Shown in pieces: positions 43,953 to 52,419 of a stretch of DNA of 64,000 nt (positions are counted from its first letter, which is position 1; every line of letters starts with the position of its first letter). Position numbers and translations under genes: made by a program. The notes below the pieces were generated by a model. The model did no database searches. It was not told the DNA's origin and saw nothing but the letters and a program-made list of their open reading frames with translations. Location: assembly GCA_017512285.1 (NCBI GenBank), contig JAFWGU010000001.1:37005-101004 (forward strand). The letters run 5' to 3'. Origin of the DNA: Erysipelotrichaceae bacterium. GTDB taxonomy: Bacteria; Bacillota_I; Bacilli_A; Erysipelotrichales; Erysipelotrichaceae.

Positions 43953-43990
43953 AAAAGCTCCATTTCAGTTTTGAAATGGAGCTTTTATTT
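43953..43990. terminator. Strong bidirectional terminator after trkH
   Basis: A perfect 15-bp stem (43953-43967 with 43972-43986), loop GTTT, with T-runs formed on both strands by the AAAA/TTTT ends. It terminates the potassium-uptake operon. Confidence 0.88.
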
Positions 43991-44000
43991 GTTACTTGAT

Positions 44001-45467
44001 TTACAGATTTTCCTTGTGCTTGATGTCCTTGATCATTCTCAGAGCAGCCTCAAATACAACCATTATCTCCAGTCTTCCAAGGAACATGCCAACTGTGGCC
44101 GTCCACAAGATCACTGCCGGAGCATTGTAATTGGTAATGCCGACTGACAGACCTACCGTAGACAAGGCACTGACGAATTCAAACATTGAATCCTGCAGGT
44201 TATTGCCGTACATCGTAAAGATCAGCGATCCTACGAAGAACAGGATCAGATAGAACAGTATGTAGCTTGATGTTGAGGAGATCTCATCATCAGTCAGTTC
44301 CGTCTTCTTGCCGACTCTTTCAATGAAGGTCGTGGTAACCATCTTCTTATTGAGAACGGTGCCCTTGATCGATCTGTATATGCCCTTCAGTACGACGATT
44401 ATGCGGTACTGCTTGATGCCGCCGCCTGTTGACTCCAGGTCACCGCCGAACAGCATCAGGATGATCATTATCATCGCAAATCCGCTAGGCAGACTGGTCA
44501 GATCCTTTGAAGACACAAATCCCGTTGTCGTTATGCTTGTAACGAACTGGAATACCGATATTCTTATACTTTCTGCCGGGCTGGTAGTGTAGCCTGATTC
44601 AAGAAGGTTGAATACCATCATCGGCAGGAAGATCGCCAGAACTACCAGGAAGAACTTTGTCTCGGAGTGCTTCCAGAAGTTTGAATACTTTCTTCTGATC
44701 ATACTCAGATGCAGAAGGAAGTTAGTCTGACCAAGCATCATCAATATGATGGTTATTATCTCTATTCCCAGTGAATGATAACCGTAGATGCTGTCATTGA
44801 GGACGGAGAATCCTCCGGTACTTAAGGCAGCCAGAGATGTGTTTATGGCATCAAAGACCGGCATTCCGAGAATGATGTAAGCCACGGTACCGAACAAGAT
44901 GTAGGCACTGTAGATCGACAGAATGAGTCTGGCGCTCTTGGCCAGGTTAGGCATCAGTCGGTCATTGTGACCTTCCGTGTTGTACAGGTTAAGTCCGTAC
45001 TTGTCTGAGAAGACACAGGTCAGGATCAGAACCAGACCTACACCGCCGACAAACAGGGTGATGCTCCTGAACATTAAGAAGATGTGCGGAGTATTGCCGA
45101 CATCCACTACCGATAATCCCGTAGTTGAGAAGCCGCTTGTCATCTCAAAGGAAGCCTGGGTGAAGTTGTAGTCACCCTTCAGCATCCATGGGAAGGTGGA
45201 TACGAATATCGCTGACAGCCATACCAGTACGACCAGTACGGCATCATAGTGCTTTTCAAGCTTGACGATCTCAGCGTCCTTGAAAGCCAGCGACAGTAAT
45301 CCGCCTATGGCAATGGCCACTAATCCCGGAATCAGGAAACAGTATGCGTAACTGATCTCCTCAGGATAAAACGGCAGTACCAGCAACGGTATCAGCTGTA
45401 TTATTCCTATCATTACGATGAATATGCTCATGTAATGAAGTATCAAACGATGGTACTTGTTATGCAT
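44001..45467 (-). CDS. Potassium uptake protein TrkH/KtrB family
   Basis: 488 residues, ion-translocating membrane subunit. Four pore loops can be read: MTSGFSTTGLSV, LAALSTGGFSV, VTSITTTGFVS and VSALSTVGLSV; the T-x-G-type glycines form the K+ filter. Helix pairs M1-P-M2 repeat four times as expected. The length fits the TrkH group. It is the third gene of an operon after two TrkA-type proteins; it overlaps the preceding one by one base. Confidence 0.92.
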   Translation of the reverse strand: MHNKYHRLILHYMSIFIVMIGIIQLIPLLVLPFYPEEISYAYCFLIPGLVAIAIGGLLSLAFKDAEIVKLEKHYDAVLVVLVWLSAIFVSTFPWMLKGDYNFTQASFEMTSGFSTTGLSVVDVGNTPHIFLMFRSITLFVGGVGLVLILTCVFSDKYGLNLYNTEGHNDRLMPNLAKSARLILSIYSAYILFGTVAYIILGMPVFDAINTSLAALSTGGFSVLNDSIYGYHSLGIEIITIILMMLGQTNFLLHLSMIRRKYSNFWKHSETKFFLVVLAIFLPMMVFNLLESGYTTSPAESIRISVFQFVTSITTTGFVSSKDLTSLPSGFAMIMIILMLFGGDLESTGGGIKQYRIIVVLKGIYRSIKGTVLNKKMVTTTFIERVGKKTELTDDEISSTSSYILFYLILFFVGSLIFTMYGNNLQDSMFEFVSALSTVGLSVGITNYNAPAVILWTATVGMFLGRLEIMVVFEAALRMIKDIKHKENL

Positions 45468-46129
45468 TACTTTTTCCTCTGAAAGACCTTGGTAACTGCT
45501 TCCCTGCTCTCTTCCGTCGTAACGATGAGAACCTTGTCGTTTGCCTTTAATTCCGTATTACCGTTAGGGATGATTACCTTCTGATTACGGGTAACGGTTG
45601 AAATTGAACCGATGTCGGAGATGTTTATCTCCTTCAGAGTCTTGCCTTCAACGTTCAGATCAGGGGTGATCCTGACTTCCAGAATGATGATCTTGTTATC
45701 TTCCAGAGACAGGGTATTGATCAGATTTTCAATTGAAGCCGCATTTCTGATCTGCTCACCAAGCAGATAGGTTGAACTCAGTACGGAATCAATGCCCAGT
45801 TTTCTGAATACTTCAACGTTCTTCGGGTTTACTACCGTTGCTATGCATCTCTTGGCACCAAGCAGCTGCTTGGCTGTCTTGCAGGCAACGTAGTTGGTCA
45901 TGTCATTCTTGGAAAGAGCGATGAAAAGGTCGGCATCTTCTGCACCGGCTTCTCTCAGGTCTGATTCCCTGGTGCATCTTGCGCACATTACCGGAATGCC
46001 GTTGCTGACACTGAGATACTTGCAGGCATCTTCCTGCTCGTTTATTACGATCAGATCATTTGCCTTTGAATTGTACTTGCTGATGATGTAATCGGCCTCA
46101 TGCATGCCGTCTGCTATTACTATCTTCAT
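45467..46129 (-). CDS. TrkA-type regulator with degenerate N-domain and intact C-domain
   Basis: 220 residues: an RCK/TrkA-N fold (1-135) followed by a TrkA-C domain (~140-218, with ILEVRITPDLNVEGKTLKEINI). The nucleotide loop reads IADGMHEADYI instead of the normal G-x-G-x-x-G, so dinucleotide binding is probably weak. The TrkA-C domain commonly binds c-di-AMP or other regulators in Firmicutes. It lies directly between a stand-alone TrkA-N protein and trkH, so the two regulators may form one gating ring. Confidence 0.85.
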   Translation of the reverse strand: MKIVIADGMHEADYIISKYNSKANDLIVINEQEDACKYLSVSNGIPVMCARCTRESDLREAGAEDADLFIALSKNDMTNYVACKTAKQLLGAKRCIATVVNPKNVEVFRKLGIDSVLSSTYLLGEQIRNAASIENLINTLSLEDNKIIILEVRITPDLNVEGKTLKEINISDIGSISTVTRNQKVIIPNGNTELKANDKVLIVTTEESREAVTKVFQRKK

Positions 46130-46135
46130 ACCCTG

Positions 46136-46543
46136 TTACCTCTTCCACTGTTCATCAAAGTCGATCAGTGACAGGTCAAACGGACAGATGCATCTGACGT
46201 TACTGCTGACTATCTTCATTTTTCTTGAGTCCTTTAATCTGATGTATATTTCCGGAGTCCTGTAGATCTCGTTACATACATCTGCCAGGAAGATGTTGGT
46301 GTTGTCATCGTCAGTCATGAAAGCGACTAACTTGGCATCCTTTACGCCGTTTTCCTCCAGGAAACCCAGATCGGTTGCGTCCCCGACAGCTACGAAACCG
46401 GAAAAATCGACAACATTGCCGATCTTATCCTTTCTCTTGTCGATGAGAACAACGTCATTCTTATTATTGCTCAGCTTCTTGGCAATGTTGCTGCCAAGAC
46501 GTCCGGCGCCGACTACTATCGTATTTACATTACTGTTGCTCAT
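46136..46543 (-). CDS. TrkA N-domain-only protein (NAD-binding)
   Basis: 135 residues, a single RCK/TrkA-N domain with an intact dinucleotide motif TIVVGAGRLGSNIAKKLS and the acidic VVLIDKRKDK after the second strand. It lacks a TrkA-C domain and so complements the next protein, which has the reverse condition. Start ATG at 46543 with AGGTGA upstream; the frame extends nine codons further without support. First gene of the potassium operon. Confidence 0.85.
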   Translation of the reverse strand: MSNSNVNTIVVGAGRLGSNIAKKLSNNKNDVVLIDKRKDKIGNVVDFSGFVAVGDATDLGFLEENGVKDAKLVAFMTDDDNTNIFLADVCNEIYRTPEIYIRLKDSRKMKIVSSNVRCICPFDLSLIDFDEQWKR

Positions 46544-46568
46544 TTGATTCACCTGCGATTTCAAGCGC

Positions 46569-46602
46569 AAATCCGGATTCCGGATTTACGAACACTATTA
46601 TA
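46569..46602 (-). promoter_or_regulatory. Promoter and perfect inverted repeat of the trk operon
   Basis: TATAAT lies at 46602-46597 on the minus strand. Directly downstream, at the predicted start of transcription, is the inverted repeat AAATCCGGA-T-TCCGGATTT (46569-46587), with 9-bp arms. It could be an operator for a repressor or a 5' hairpin that stabilises the mRNA. Confidence 0.55.
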
Positions 46603-46638
46603 TATTATTGAAAAAATTTATTAAATATTTTTCGCATC

Positions 46639-47358
46639 TCAGACATTATGCCAGATCAGATCATGGCTTAAGGCCGGATCCTCATACTCTCTCAGGCTGT
46701 TTTCATACGCAACCATGGCATCTTCTTCAAAGGCCAGCGTGTCATCATGGCCAAGAAGCCTGAGAATGTACTTCATCAACAGCGGATTCTGCGGCAGCAG
46801 AGGTCCGGTCATGTAGGTGGCAAACAGATTGCGGTAATGAATTCCCTCATTGCCGTCATCCCTGTTATTGCCGCATCCCCCGTCAAGCTTGATGAACGGA
46901 GGTTGGATCTTACCGAACAACTGTGCATTCTGGGCCTTGTAGCCAATGACCTTGATGCCTTCAAAACTGCCCAGTAATAATGAGTTGATTCTCTTATCCC
47001 TGATTTCCGTATGATACGGGAACAGGCCCAGCATTTCTTCCCTAGTGCCTTCTTCTCTGAGAATGTACTCTCCCAACAGATCAACGGTGTTGCCGGTGAA
47101 GAGAACGACAGTTCCCTTTTCAATCAGCTCCCTGAATCTGTTCAGATATAGTCTTAACGCTTCCGCAGCCGCTGGCTGGAATCTTTCCAGCATTGAGCTG
47201 GCCAGGATTACGTCAACGTCATTGTCCGCAAAGTAAGGTCTGGACTTGTGATTCGTTCTGATTACCTCGGCTTTTGGGCAGCACTTTGTCAGGTACAGAA
47301 GATTTCCATACTCGCCATAAAGGCTTCCAAGTTCCGGATACAATACTTCTATTACCAT
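46639..47358 (-). CDS. GatD-like class I amidotransferase homolog lacking catalytic Cys and His (copy 2)
   Basis: 239 residues, paralogous to the protein at 33965-34684 (same length, shared start ending in PYFADxDVD and shared FEEDxxxxYE near the end). The early YGEYGNLLYL matches GatD well. As in copy 1, the nucleophile elbow reads TGNTVDLLG instead of CGGYQ, and the catalytic histidine position in TYMTGPLLPQNP is threonine. The rest of the P-x-N loop is kept, so loss of glutaminase chemistry appears specific. It starts one base after the MurT-like gene. Confidence 0.82.
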   Translation of the reverse strand: MVIEVLYPELGSLYGEYGNLLYLTKCCPKAEVIRTNHKSRPYFADNDVDVILASSMLERFQPAAAEALRLYLNRFRELIEKGTVVLFTGNTVDLLGEYILREEGTREEMLGLFPYHTEIRDKRINSLLLGSFEGIKVIGYKAQNAQLFGKIQPPFIKLDGGCGNNRDDGNEGIHYRNLFATYMTGPLLPQNPLLMKYILRLLGHDDTLAFEEDAMVAYENSLREYEDPALSHDLIWHNV

Positions 47359-47359
47359 G

Positions 47360-48718
47360 TCAGTCTATCCTTTCAATGATCTGTTCATACAGCTTATGTG
47401 ACAGCTCCACGGCATAGATGTCATGGAAGATGTAAATTTTGTCAATTCCCTCATAATTCAGATACTTTACCGTATCTTCAGCCAGAAGGCAGTGAGAGAT
47501 CCTGTTCTTATCTATTCCCGCCAGCAGGCAGCGCAGATTGTAATCCAGATGACGTTCACCGCCGATGATGATCTGCTTGATGTTGTCCTTATTCAGGAAT
47601 TCAAAGTCAGCGTCATAAAGCCAGGTTATCGTCTCCACGCGGTTACTTGTGGTTATCTCATCCATTATCATGATCAGAGCGATGTTTTCCTTCATGTTGT
47701 GCAGTGACTCAAACTGAGCTGAGGCGGCTGCGCCATTGGAATTCTTTACCGATCTGTTTATGACCTCAATGTGTCTGCCCTGATGTCTTTCCTCACGGTC
47801 AACGGGCAGCTTGGCCTTGCTGATGTATTCAGCTATTCTTTCAGGTTCAAAGCCCATGGTCCTTAACAGGGCTACGGCCTCAACCGTGTTGTAAACATTG
47901 TAGACGTCACTGGTAATGATCGGATATCTGTAAACACTGCCGTCCTTTTCCCTGACATCGATGTGATCGTCTGCGACTTTCTCAGCGAAATAGTCCGGCT
48001 CAGGAGAAGTCAGTCCGCAGTCCGGGCAGACAAACTTTCCAATGTTGCCGTAATTCTTGTAGAGATACTGTGGGATGCCGCCGCATCTGGGGCATACCGA
48101 AAAGTCCTTTATGATGCGGTCCGGATTGCCGTTGCCCAGATCCTTGACCGCAAAGTAGACATTCTTTCTGTTCGTTTTCAGAAAACAGGATACCGGATCA
48201 TCCGCATTGAGGATCAGGGTTGAATCCGGTGTTCCTTCCATGGCCTTTTCCAGTCTCTTCATGATGAAGTCCGGATTTGGATTCTTGAAAATCGAATCTC
48301 TTGAGATGTTATTTATCAGAATGTAATCAGGCTTGGATAACGGGTAGGTCAGAACCGAATCACCCTCATCGGTCTCCATTACGATATAGTCCTTTTTTGA
48401 CCTGTTCAGGACATTCACTGAATTAAGAAAACACCAGGCCTGGGCTCCCATGTAGTTGCCAGCCCAGCGGTTACAGGAAACGGATGCCCCGCTTGCCTCC
48501 AGCATGTCCGCTATGAAATTGGTCAGGCTGGTCTTTCCGTTGGTTCCGGTAACGGCTATCACGGCCTTTGGTCTGGCGGCGTGCGCGATGAAATCAGGGC
48601 AGATCTTTACCGGAAGATAACCCATGCGGTCACTTTCTGCATCCTTGCCCAGAATTCTGAATGTATTCATTGCCAGTCTGCCGGCCACAAGACCGGCGGC
48701 GAACCTTAACTTACTCAT
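47360..48718 (-). CDS. MurT-like Mur ligase with zinc ribbon (copy 2)
   Basis: 452 residues, paralog of 34684-36069. P-loop VTGTNGKTSLTN, central Mur ligase signatures such as ETDEGDSVLTYPL and NADDPVSCFL, and the four-cysteine ribbon CPRCGG...FVCPDCG (residues ~210-236). The C-terminal DUF1727-like domain closes the protein. Together with the adjacent GatD-like protein it forms a second pair that probably modifies the D-Glu of lipid II or a related Mur substrate. AGGAGATC precedes the ATG. Divergent from an ATP-grasp ligase. Confidence 0.84.
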   Translation of the reverse strand: MSKLRFAAGLVAGRLAMNTFRILGKDAESDRMGYLPVKICPDFIAHAARPKAVIAVTGTNGKTSLTNFIADMLEASGASVSCNRWAGNYMGAQAWCFLNSVNVLNRSKKDYIVMETDEGDSVLTYPLSKPDYILINNISRDSIFKNPNPDFIMKRLEKAMEGTPDSTLILNADDPVSCFLKTNRKNVYFAVKDLGNGNPDRIIKDFSVCPRCGGIPQYLYKNYGNIGKFVCPDCGLTSPEPDYFAEKVADDHIDVREKDGSVYRYPIITSDVYNVYNTVEAVALLRTMGFEPERIAEYISKAKLPVDREERHQGRHIEVINRSVKNSNGAAASAQFESLHNMKENIALIMIMDEITTSNRVETITWLYDADFEFLNKDNIKQIIIGGERHLDYNLRCLLAGIDKNRISHCLLAEDTVKYLNYEGIDKIYIFHDIYAVELSHKLYEQIIERID

Positions 48719-48848
48719 ACTGATCTCCTGAAGATATTATAGACAATTTACGTCTCTCTTGCACATTTATGTTCTCAAGTGAAAGCCGGAAGCACGGATT
48801 ATGGAATTAAGACGCAATAAATAGTAGAATACTAATAGGGTGATCGAC

Positions 48849-49856
48849 ATGAACATTAAATACATGATTAAGAGAATTGCTCAGATGGATTATGCCAGCC
48901 TGTTCAGGATGGTTGATTCCCTTCATGAGCGTACACATAAGAACAGAGTATTCCTTTTTACCGACATCGTCAGATGCGGTCTGAAATACGGTGCAGGCTA
49001 CAACGACTACAGTCTTTTTGAATTCTACAATCTGCCTGATTCCCTGAAGGATACCTACGTTACCCGCGGCCGTAACAACCAGATCGTCAAGCTTCTGAAT
49101 GACCCGAATTATACGCATATCCTTGATGACAAGGTCGAGTTCAACGAAGTATATTCAAAATACATTCACCGTGACTGGATGGCTGGAAAAGATCTTACCC
49201 TGGAATCGTTCACCAGATTCATGGCAGACAAGGAAGACGTCATCATCAAGCCGCTTGACGCTACCTGCGGCGAAGGCGTGGAAAAGCTCTATAAGAAAGA
49301 TTTCCCGACCATGAAGGAATTCTATGACTATGTCGCAAAACGTTCTCCAGGCATCATTGAGGAAGTCATACGTCAGCATCCTGACGTATCCAGGATCTAT
49401 CCTCATTCAATCAATACGTACAGAATCGTAACCGTCCTTTCAGGCGGAGAATCACACGTGGTGTACGCTGTAATCAGAATGGGCAACAACGGCAAGGTCA
49501 TCGACAACATCAATGCCGGCGGCATGTCTGCCCCGATCAACATCACTAACGGTGTCATTGAGTATCCGGCATATGACAAGAACTACGTTGCCTACCCGGC
49601 ACACCCGATGACAAAGACAAATCTCATCGGCTACCAGCTGCCTTACTGGAAGGAAGCCGTGGACATGTGTCTGGAAGCTGCTCATGTAGTTGAACAGATC
49701 GGCTACGTTGGCTGGGACATCGCCATTGCCGAAGATGGTCCTCAGCTGATCGAAGGCAACCCGTTCCCGTCTCATGACATCTCCCAGATGCCGTCTCATT
49801 CAGCAGATAAAAAAGGCCAGTGGCCTTTGTTTAAGAAATACGTTAAAGGATTATAA
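48849..49856 (+). CDS. ATP-grasp protein (sugar-transfer-associated type)
   Basis: 335 residues. The ATP-binding strand-loop is DVIIKPLDATCGEGVEKLYK and the metal-binding end is DIAIAEDGPQLIEGNPFPSHD, with the Glu/Asn ligands of the ATP-grasp fold; RIVTVLSGGESHVVYAVIRMG lies between. The overall order matches the family annotated as sugar-transfer associated ATP-grasp, a carboxylate-amine ligase fold. It is divergent from the second MurT-like pair, so it could form a peptide bond in cell-wall precursor or polymer synthesis. ATG at 48849 follows AGGGTGAT; a GTG at 48840 is the alternative. Confidence 0.8.
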   Translation: MNIKYMIKRIAQMDYASLFRMVDSLHERTHKNRVFLFTDIVRCGLKYGAGYNDYSLFEFYNLPDSLKDTYVTRGRNNQIVKLLNDPNYTHILDDKVEFNEVYSKYIHRDWMAGKDLTLESFTRFMADKEDVIIKPLDATCGEGVEKLYKKDFPTMKEFYDYVAKRSPGIIEEVIRQHPDVSRIYPHSINTYRIVTVLSGGESHVVYAVIRMGNNGKVIDNINAGGMSAPINITNGVIEYPAYDKNYVAYPAHPMTKTNLIGYQLPYWKEAVDMCLEAAHVVEQIGYVGWDIAIAEDGPQLIEGNPFPSHDISQMPSHSADKKGQWPLFKKYVKGL

Positions 49857-49874
49857 GGCTTCGGCCTTATTTTT
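49853..49874. terminator. Bidirectional terminator, ATP-grasp/msrA
   Basis: ATAAGGC (49853-49859) pairs with GCCTTAT (49864-49870) around a TTCG tetraloop, followed by TTTT on the plus strand. It overlaps the ATP-grasp stop. Confidence 0.85.
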
Positions 49875-50376
49875 CATTCAGCGACTTTATCTGTTCAAAT
49901 TCACGGGCACTGACATGGCAGTAACCGCCCGGATTCTTCACCAGATACTTCTGATGGTATTCCTCAGCGTCCCAGAAACAGCTTAACGGACATAACTCGA
50001 CATGAAACTCTTCATGTCTTTTTCTTTCCATGGCAAAGTAATCTTCGCAGATGATCCTGCTCTCTTCATCGACATAGTAAACACCTGTCTGATACTGAGA
50101 ACCGATGTCTCCGCCCTGTCTGTTGGTAACGGTCGGATCAATGCAGATGAAATAGGCCTTCAGTATCTTATTCAGACTTACCTGCTCATCATCGTATTCT
50201 ACTTTGACAGTTTCCCGGTGACCGGTAGTATCGGTACATACCAGCTTGTAGTCCGGATCATCAACATTGCCGTTGGCATAACCTACGGTCGTTCTTACTA
50301 CGCCATCAAGAAACTGCATGGCTCTTTCCATGCCCCAGAAACATCCTCCGGCAAGATATATGGTCTTTATCATCAT
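49867..50376 (-). CDS. msrA: Peptide-methionine (S)-S-oxide reductase
   Basis: 169 residues. It repairs oxidised methionine in proteins using a catalytic cysteine. The signature is AGGCFWGMERAMQFLDG with Cys near 12, followed by the GYANG loop and the substrate-binding YHQKYL near the end; the DPTVTNRQGGDIGSQYQTGVYY stretch is typical. No fused MsrB. Length is normal. Confidence 0.95.
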   Translation of the reverse strand: MMIKTIYLAGGCFWGMERAMQFLDGVVRTTVGYANGNVDDPDYKLVCTDTTGHRETVKVEYDDEQVSLNKILKAYFICIDPTVTNRQGGDIGSQYQTGVYYVDEESRIICEDYFAMERKRHEEFHVELCPLSCFWDAEEYHQKYLVKNPGGYCHVSAREFEQIKSLNEK

Positions 50377-50439
50377 TCATCACCCGCAGTAATTATATTC
50401 GAAAACAGTCCTTTCATAAACCCTTATGCCTCAGCACAT

Positions 50440-50466
50440 AATAAAACAGCGGCGTTTGCCGCTGTT
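50440..50466 (-). terminator. Terminator of the unknown 265-aa protein gene
   Basis: AACAGCGGC (50445-50453) pairs with GCCGCTGTT (50458-50466), loop of 4, T-rich tail on the minus strand. Confidence 0.85.
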
Positions 50467-50467
50467 G

Positions 50468-51265
50468 TTATTCTTCGGTCTTCTCCAGTCTCCACAAGGC
50501 TGACAGAGAAACGATTGGAATCTCGTCAGTATATGCCTTGGCAAACTGTCTCTGCTTCTTGACATCACCCTCGTGACGCGTGCTCAGCAGTTCCTTGGAC
50601 ATCATGTAGTGAACGTACAGTGCCTTCTTGATCAGGAATGCTCTTAAGATGGCATCATAGATGATCGGCGTTCTGTCTTCCGTTTCAACTGCCCTGGCGC
50701 TTGCTTCATCAAATACCTGTCTTGACAGTTCAATGCACTTTTCCTTCATGTCATCTACATTGCCCAGATATCTGTGATCATAGTAACGCTGAATGGCGCC
50801 TACTGCTCTTGTCCCGCCGTTCATTTCGGCGAATGCCTTCTTAATGTCTGCCAGAGAACTGTCCTGCAGACACATTGCGATCATGTCATTACGGCATTCA
50901 CTGAACGCTGAATCAGGTTCAGTCATGCAGTAGTAACAACCCTTGGCTTCTATGTAAGTCGTAGTAAGTAATACGATCGCTCTCTCTAATTCTTCTCTCT
51001 TCCAGTAGATGATAAGCGGAACTCTTAAGTATCCCTCAGGTAACTTGAATGAATCCTTATACCTGATTATCTGATTGGAAATCGTTCTGTGATTGATCCT
51101 GACCGGCAGATCGGCACATACTCTGACATCTTCAGCCATGCCGTCAATCTCTGCCAGAAAACTGTGATACTGTTCAAACTGCTTATCATTATCCAGGAAA
51201 TCTGCCAAAAGGCCATTAAAAAAATAGCCCTGAGCCTTGTTGCTCAAAAATTCAAAAACTGCCAT
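50468..51265 (-). CDS. Unknown protein (265 aa)
   Basis: I do not recognise a family. The product is soluble and mostly helical, with no signal peptide or membrane segment. Landmarks are ETTYIEAKGCYYCMTEPDSAF-like Cys/Tyr-rich stretch near residue 105, a YYDHRYLG segment and a helical C-terminal half. It stands alone between terminators and has a weak ribosome site before the ATG. No context hints at a role. Confidence 0.55.
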   Translation of the reverse strand: MAVFEFLSNKAQGYFFNGLLADFLDNDKQFEQYHSFLAEIDGMAEDVRVCADLPVRINHRTISNQIIRYKDSFKLPEGYLRVPLIIYWKREELERAIVLLTTTYIEAKGCYYCMTEPDSAFSECRNDMIAMCLQDSSLADIKKAFAEMNGGTRAVGAIQRYYDHRYLGNVDDMKEKCIELSRQVFDEASARAVETEDRTPIIYDAILRAFLIKKALYVHYMMSKELLSTRHEGDVKKQRQFAKAYTDEIPIVSLSALWRLEKTEE

Positions 51266-51354
51266 ACTAACCCCTCTATCATATTATTCATATGACCCTT
51301 TCAATTATAGTTCATATGGTAAACGCTTTCAATGGAAATAGACTATTATTTTGT

Positions 51355-51383
51355 ATCAAAAACGAGACAGCAAACTCTGTCTC
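51355..51383 (-). terminator. Terminator of the FliB-like gene
   Basis: GAGACAG (51364-51370) pairs with CTGTCTC (51377-51383), loop of 6; the minus-strand tail is GTTTTTG. Confidence 0.8.
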
Positions 51384-51387
51384 ATTA

Positions 51388-52413
51388 TTATAGTCTTAAC
51401 ACTACAGCCGCATTTTCAGTCAGAACCGACACATTGTAATAGAAGGAAGTGTGATCTATCAGATGGAATAAGGCGCTCACCGCATCAATAAGACTGTCCT
51501 TGTCCTGATGGAAATGATGATTGCCGATGCATACGATTCTCATAAGACCGTAACACACGCATAAGCCCTTGTATGCCTGAGTCCTGTCAAAGCGTCTGTC
51601 CACAAACGGGAAGCACTCATACATCATCGAGTTATTGATCACCCTTTCAAAGAAACCCATCCATTCGGGGTGATCCCGTTCAAACGTCTTTCTGTCATCC
51701 TCATATGATGATGGATCATTACGGTATCTTTCCACGATGGGCATTGCCGTTTCCTCAAGGCGGTCATTTGAACCTGCCAGCCTGCCCAATACACCGACAG
51801 CCTTTGCCAAAGGATCATCACCGGAAAGATAGTCATGCATGAACTCTTCTTCATTGATCAGCCTGCAGATGTCCTGAATACTCTGCGCCAGGGTCGTTGA
51901 TCTGTCCTGAATGACTTCCTGGATCCTATTCAGCATGTCAACGTCCTCAATCTGATATCTGACCTCCGGTTCCCCTTCCATCAGTTCTTCAGTGACGTTC
52001 ATCAGATCATGGTCATACAGCAGTTCAACCACTGCCTCACATGAACTTGAGCAGGACACGCAGTTAATGCCGTTGATGCTCTTGAAACTGCGGGGGTACA
52101 GCCGGCAGATCTTGGGCAGGAAACCCTCACCCTTTTCCCTGTGAAGTGCACATAGTCCCTTGTCCTGGATCGGGCACTCCCCAAGCCAGTTGAAGCAGAC
52201 ATAGCGGAAGACATCCTCAGTTATTACCCGGGGCACTTCAAAGGCCTGCTGAACCCTTCTGTACAGCTCATCAGAACATTCCATGTTAATGAGTCTTTCG
52301 TATTCCCTGCGGGATACCGGTATTTTCCAGCTGCTGCAGCAGCTGTGCCGGCACTTGTCAGCCTTGCAGGAAAACAGAGAGTAGTATTGCGGATGCATCC
52401 ACTTAGATTTCAT
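51388..52413 (-). CDS. FliB-like (flagellin lysine N-methylase family) cysteine-cluster protein
   Basis: 341 residues. The N-terminus has the cysteine signature of the family: QYYSLFSCKADKCRHSCCSSWKIP, later CFNWLGECPIQDKGLCALHREKGEGFLPKICRLYPRSF, and CVSCSSSCEAV, which together can hold an iron-sulfur cluster or zinc. Relatives are annotated as flagellin lysine N-methylase; no flagellar gene is in this window, so the target may differ. ATG at 52413 lies 7 bases after a TATAAT box and without a Shine-Dalgarno site, suggesting a leaderless mRNA; an ATG at 52470 would add 19 residues. Confidence 0.75.
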   Translation of the reverse strand: MKSKWMHPQYYSLFSCKADKCRHSCCSSWKIPVSRREYERLINMECSDELYRRVQQAFEVPRVITEDVFRYVCFNWLGECPIQDKGLCALHREKGEGFLPKICRLYPRSFKSINGINCVSCSSSCEAVVELLYDHDLMNVTEELMEGEPEVRYQIEDVDMLNRIQEVIQDRSTTLAQSIQDICRLINEEEFMHDYLSGDDPLAKAVGVLGRLAGSNDRLEETAMPIVERYRNDPSSYEDDRKTFERDHPEWMGFFERVINNSMMYECFPFVDRRFDRTQAYKGLCVCYGLMRIVCIGNHHFHQDKDSLIDAVSALFHLIDHTSFYYNVSVLTENAAVVLRL

Positions 52414-52419
52414 GGAAAT

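Noticed and set aside
43850..43963. 37-codon minus-strand frame with a CxxC motif
   Set aside because: No ribosome site, and its ATG lies inside the trkH terminator; at best a gene remnant.
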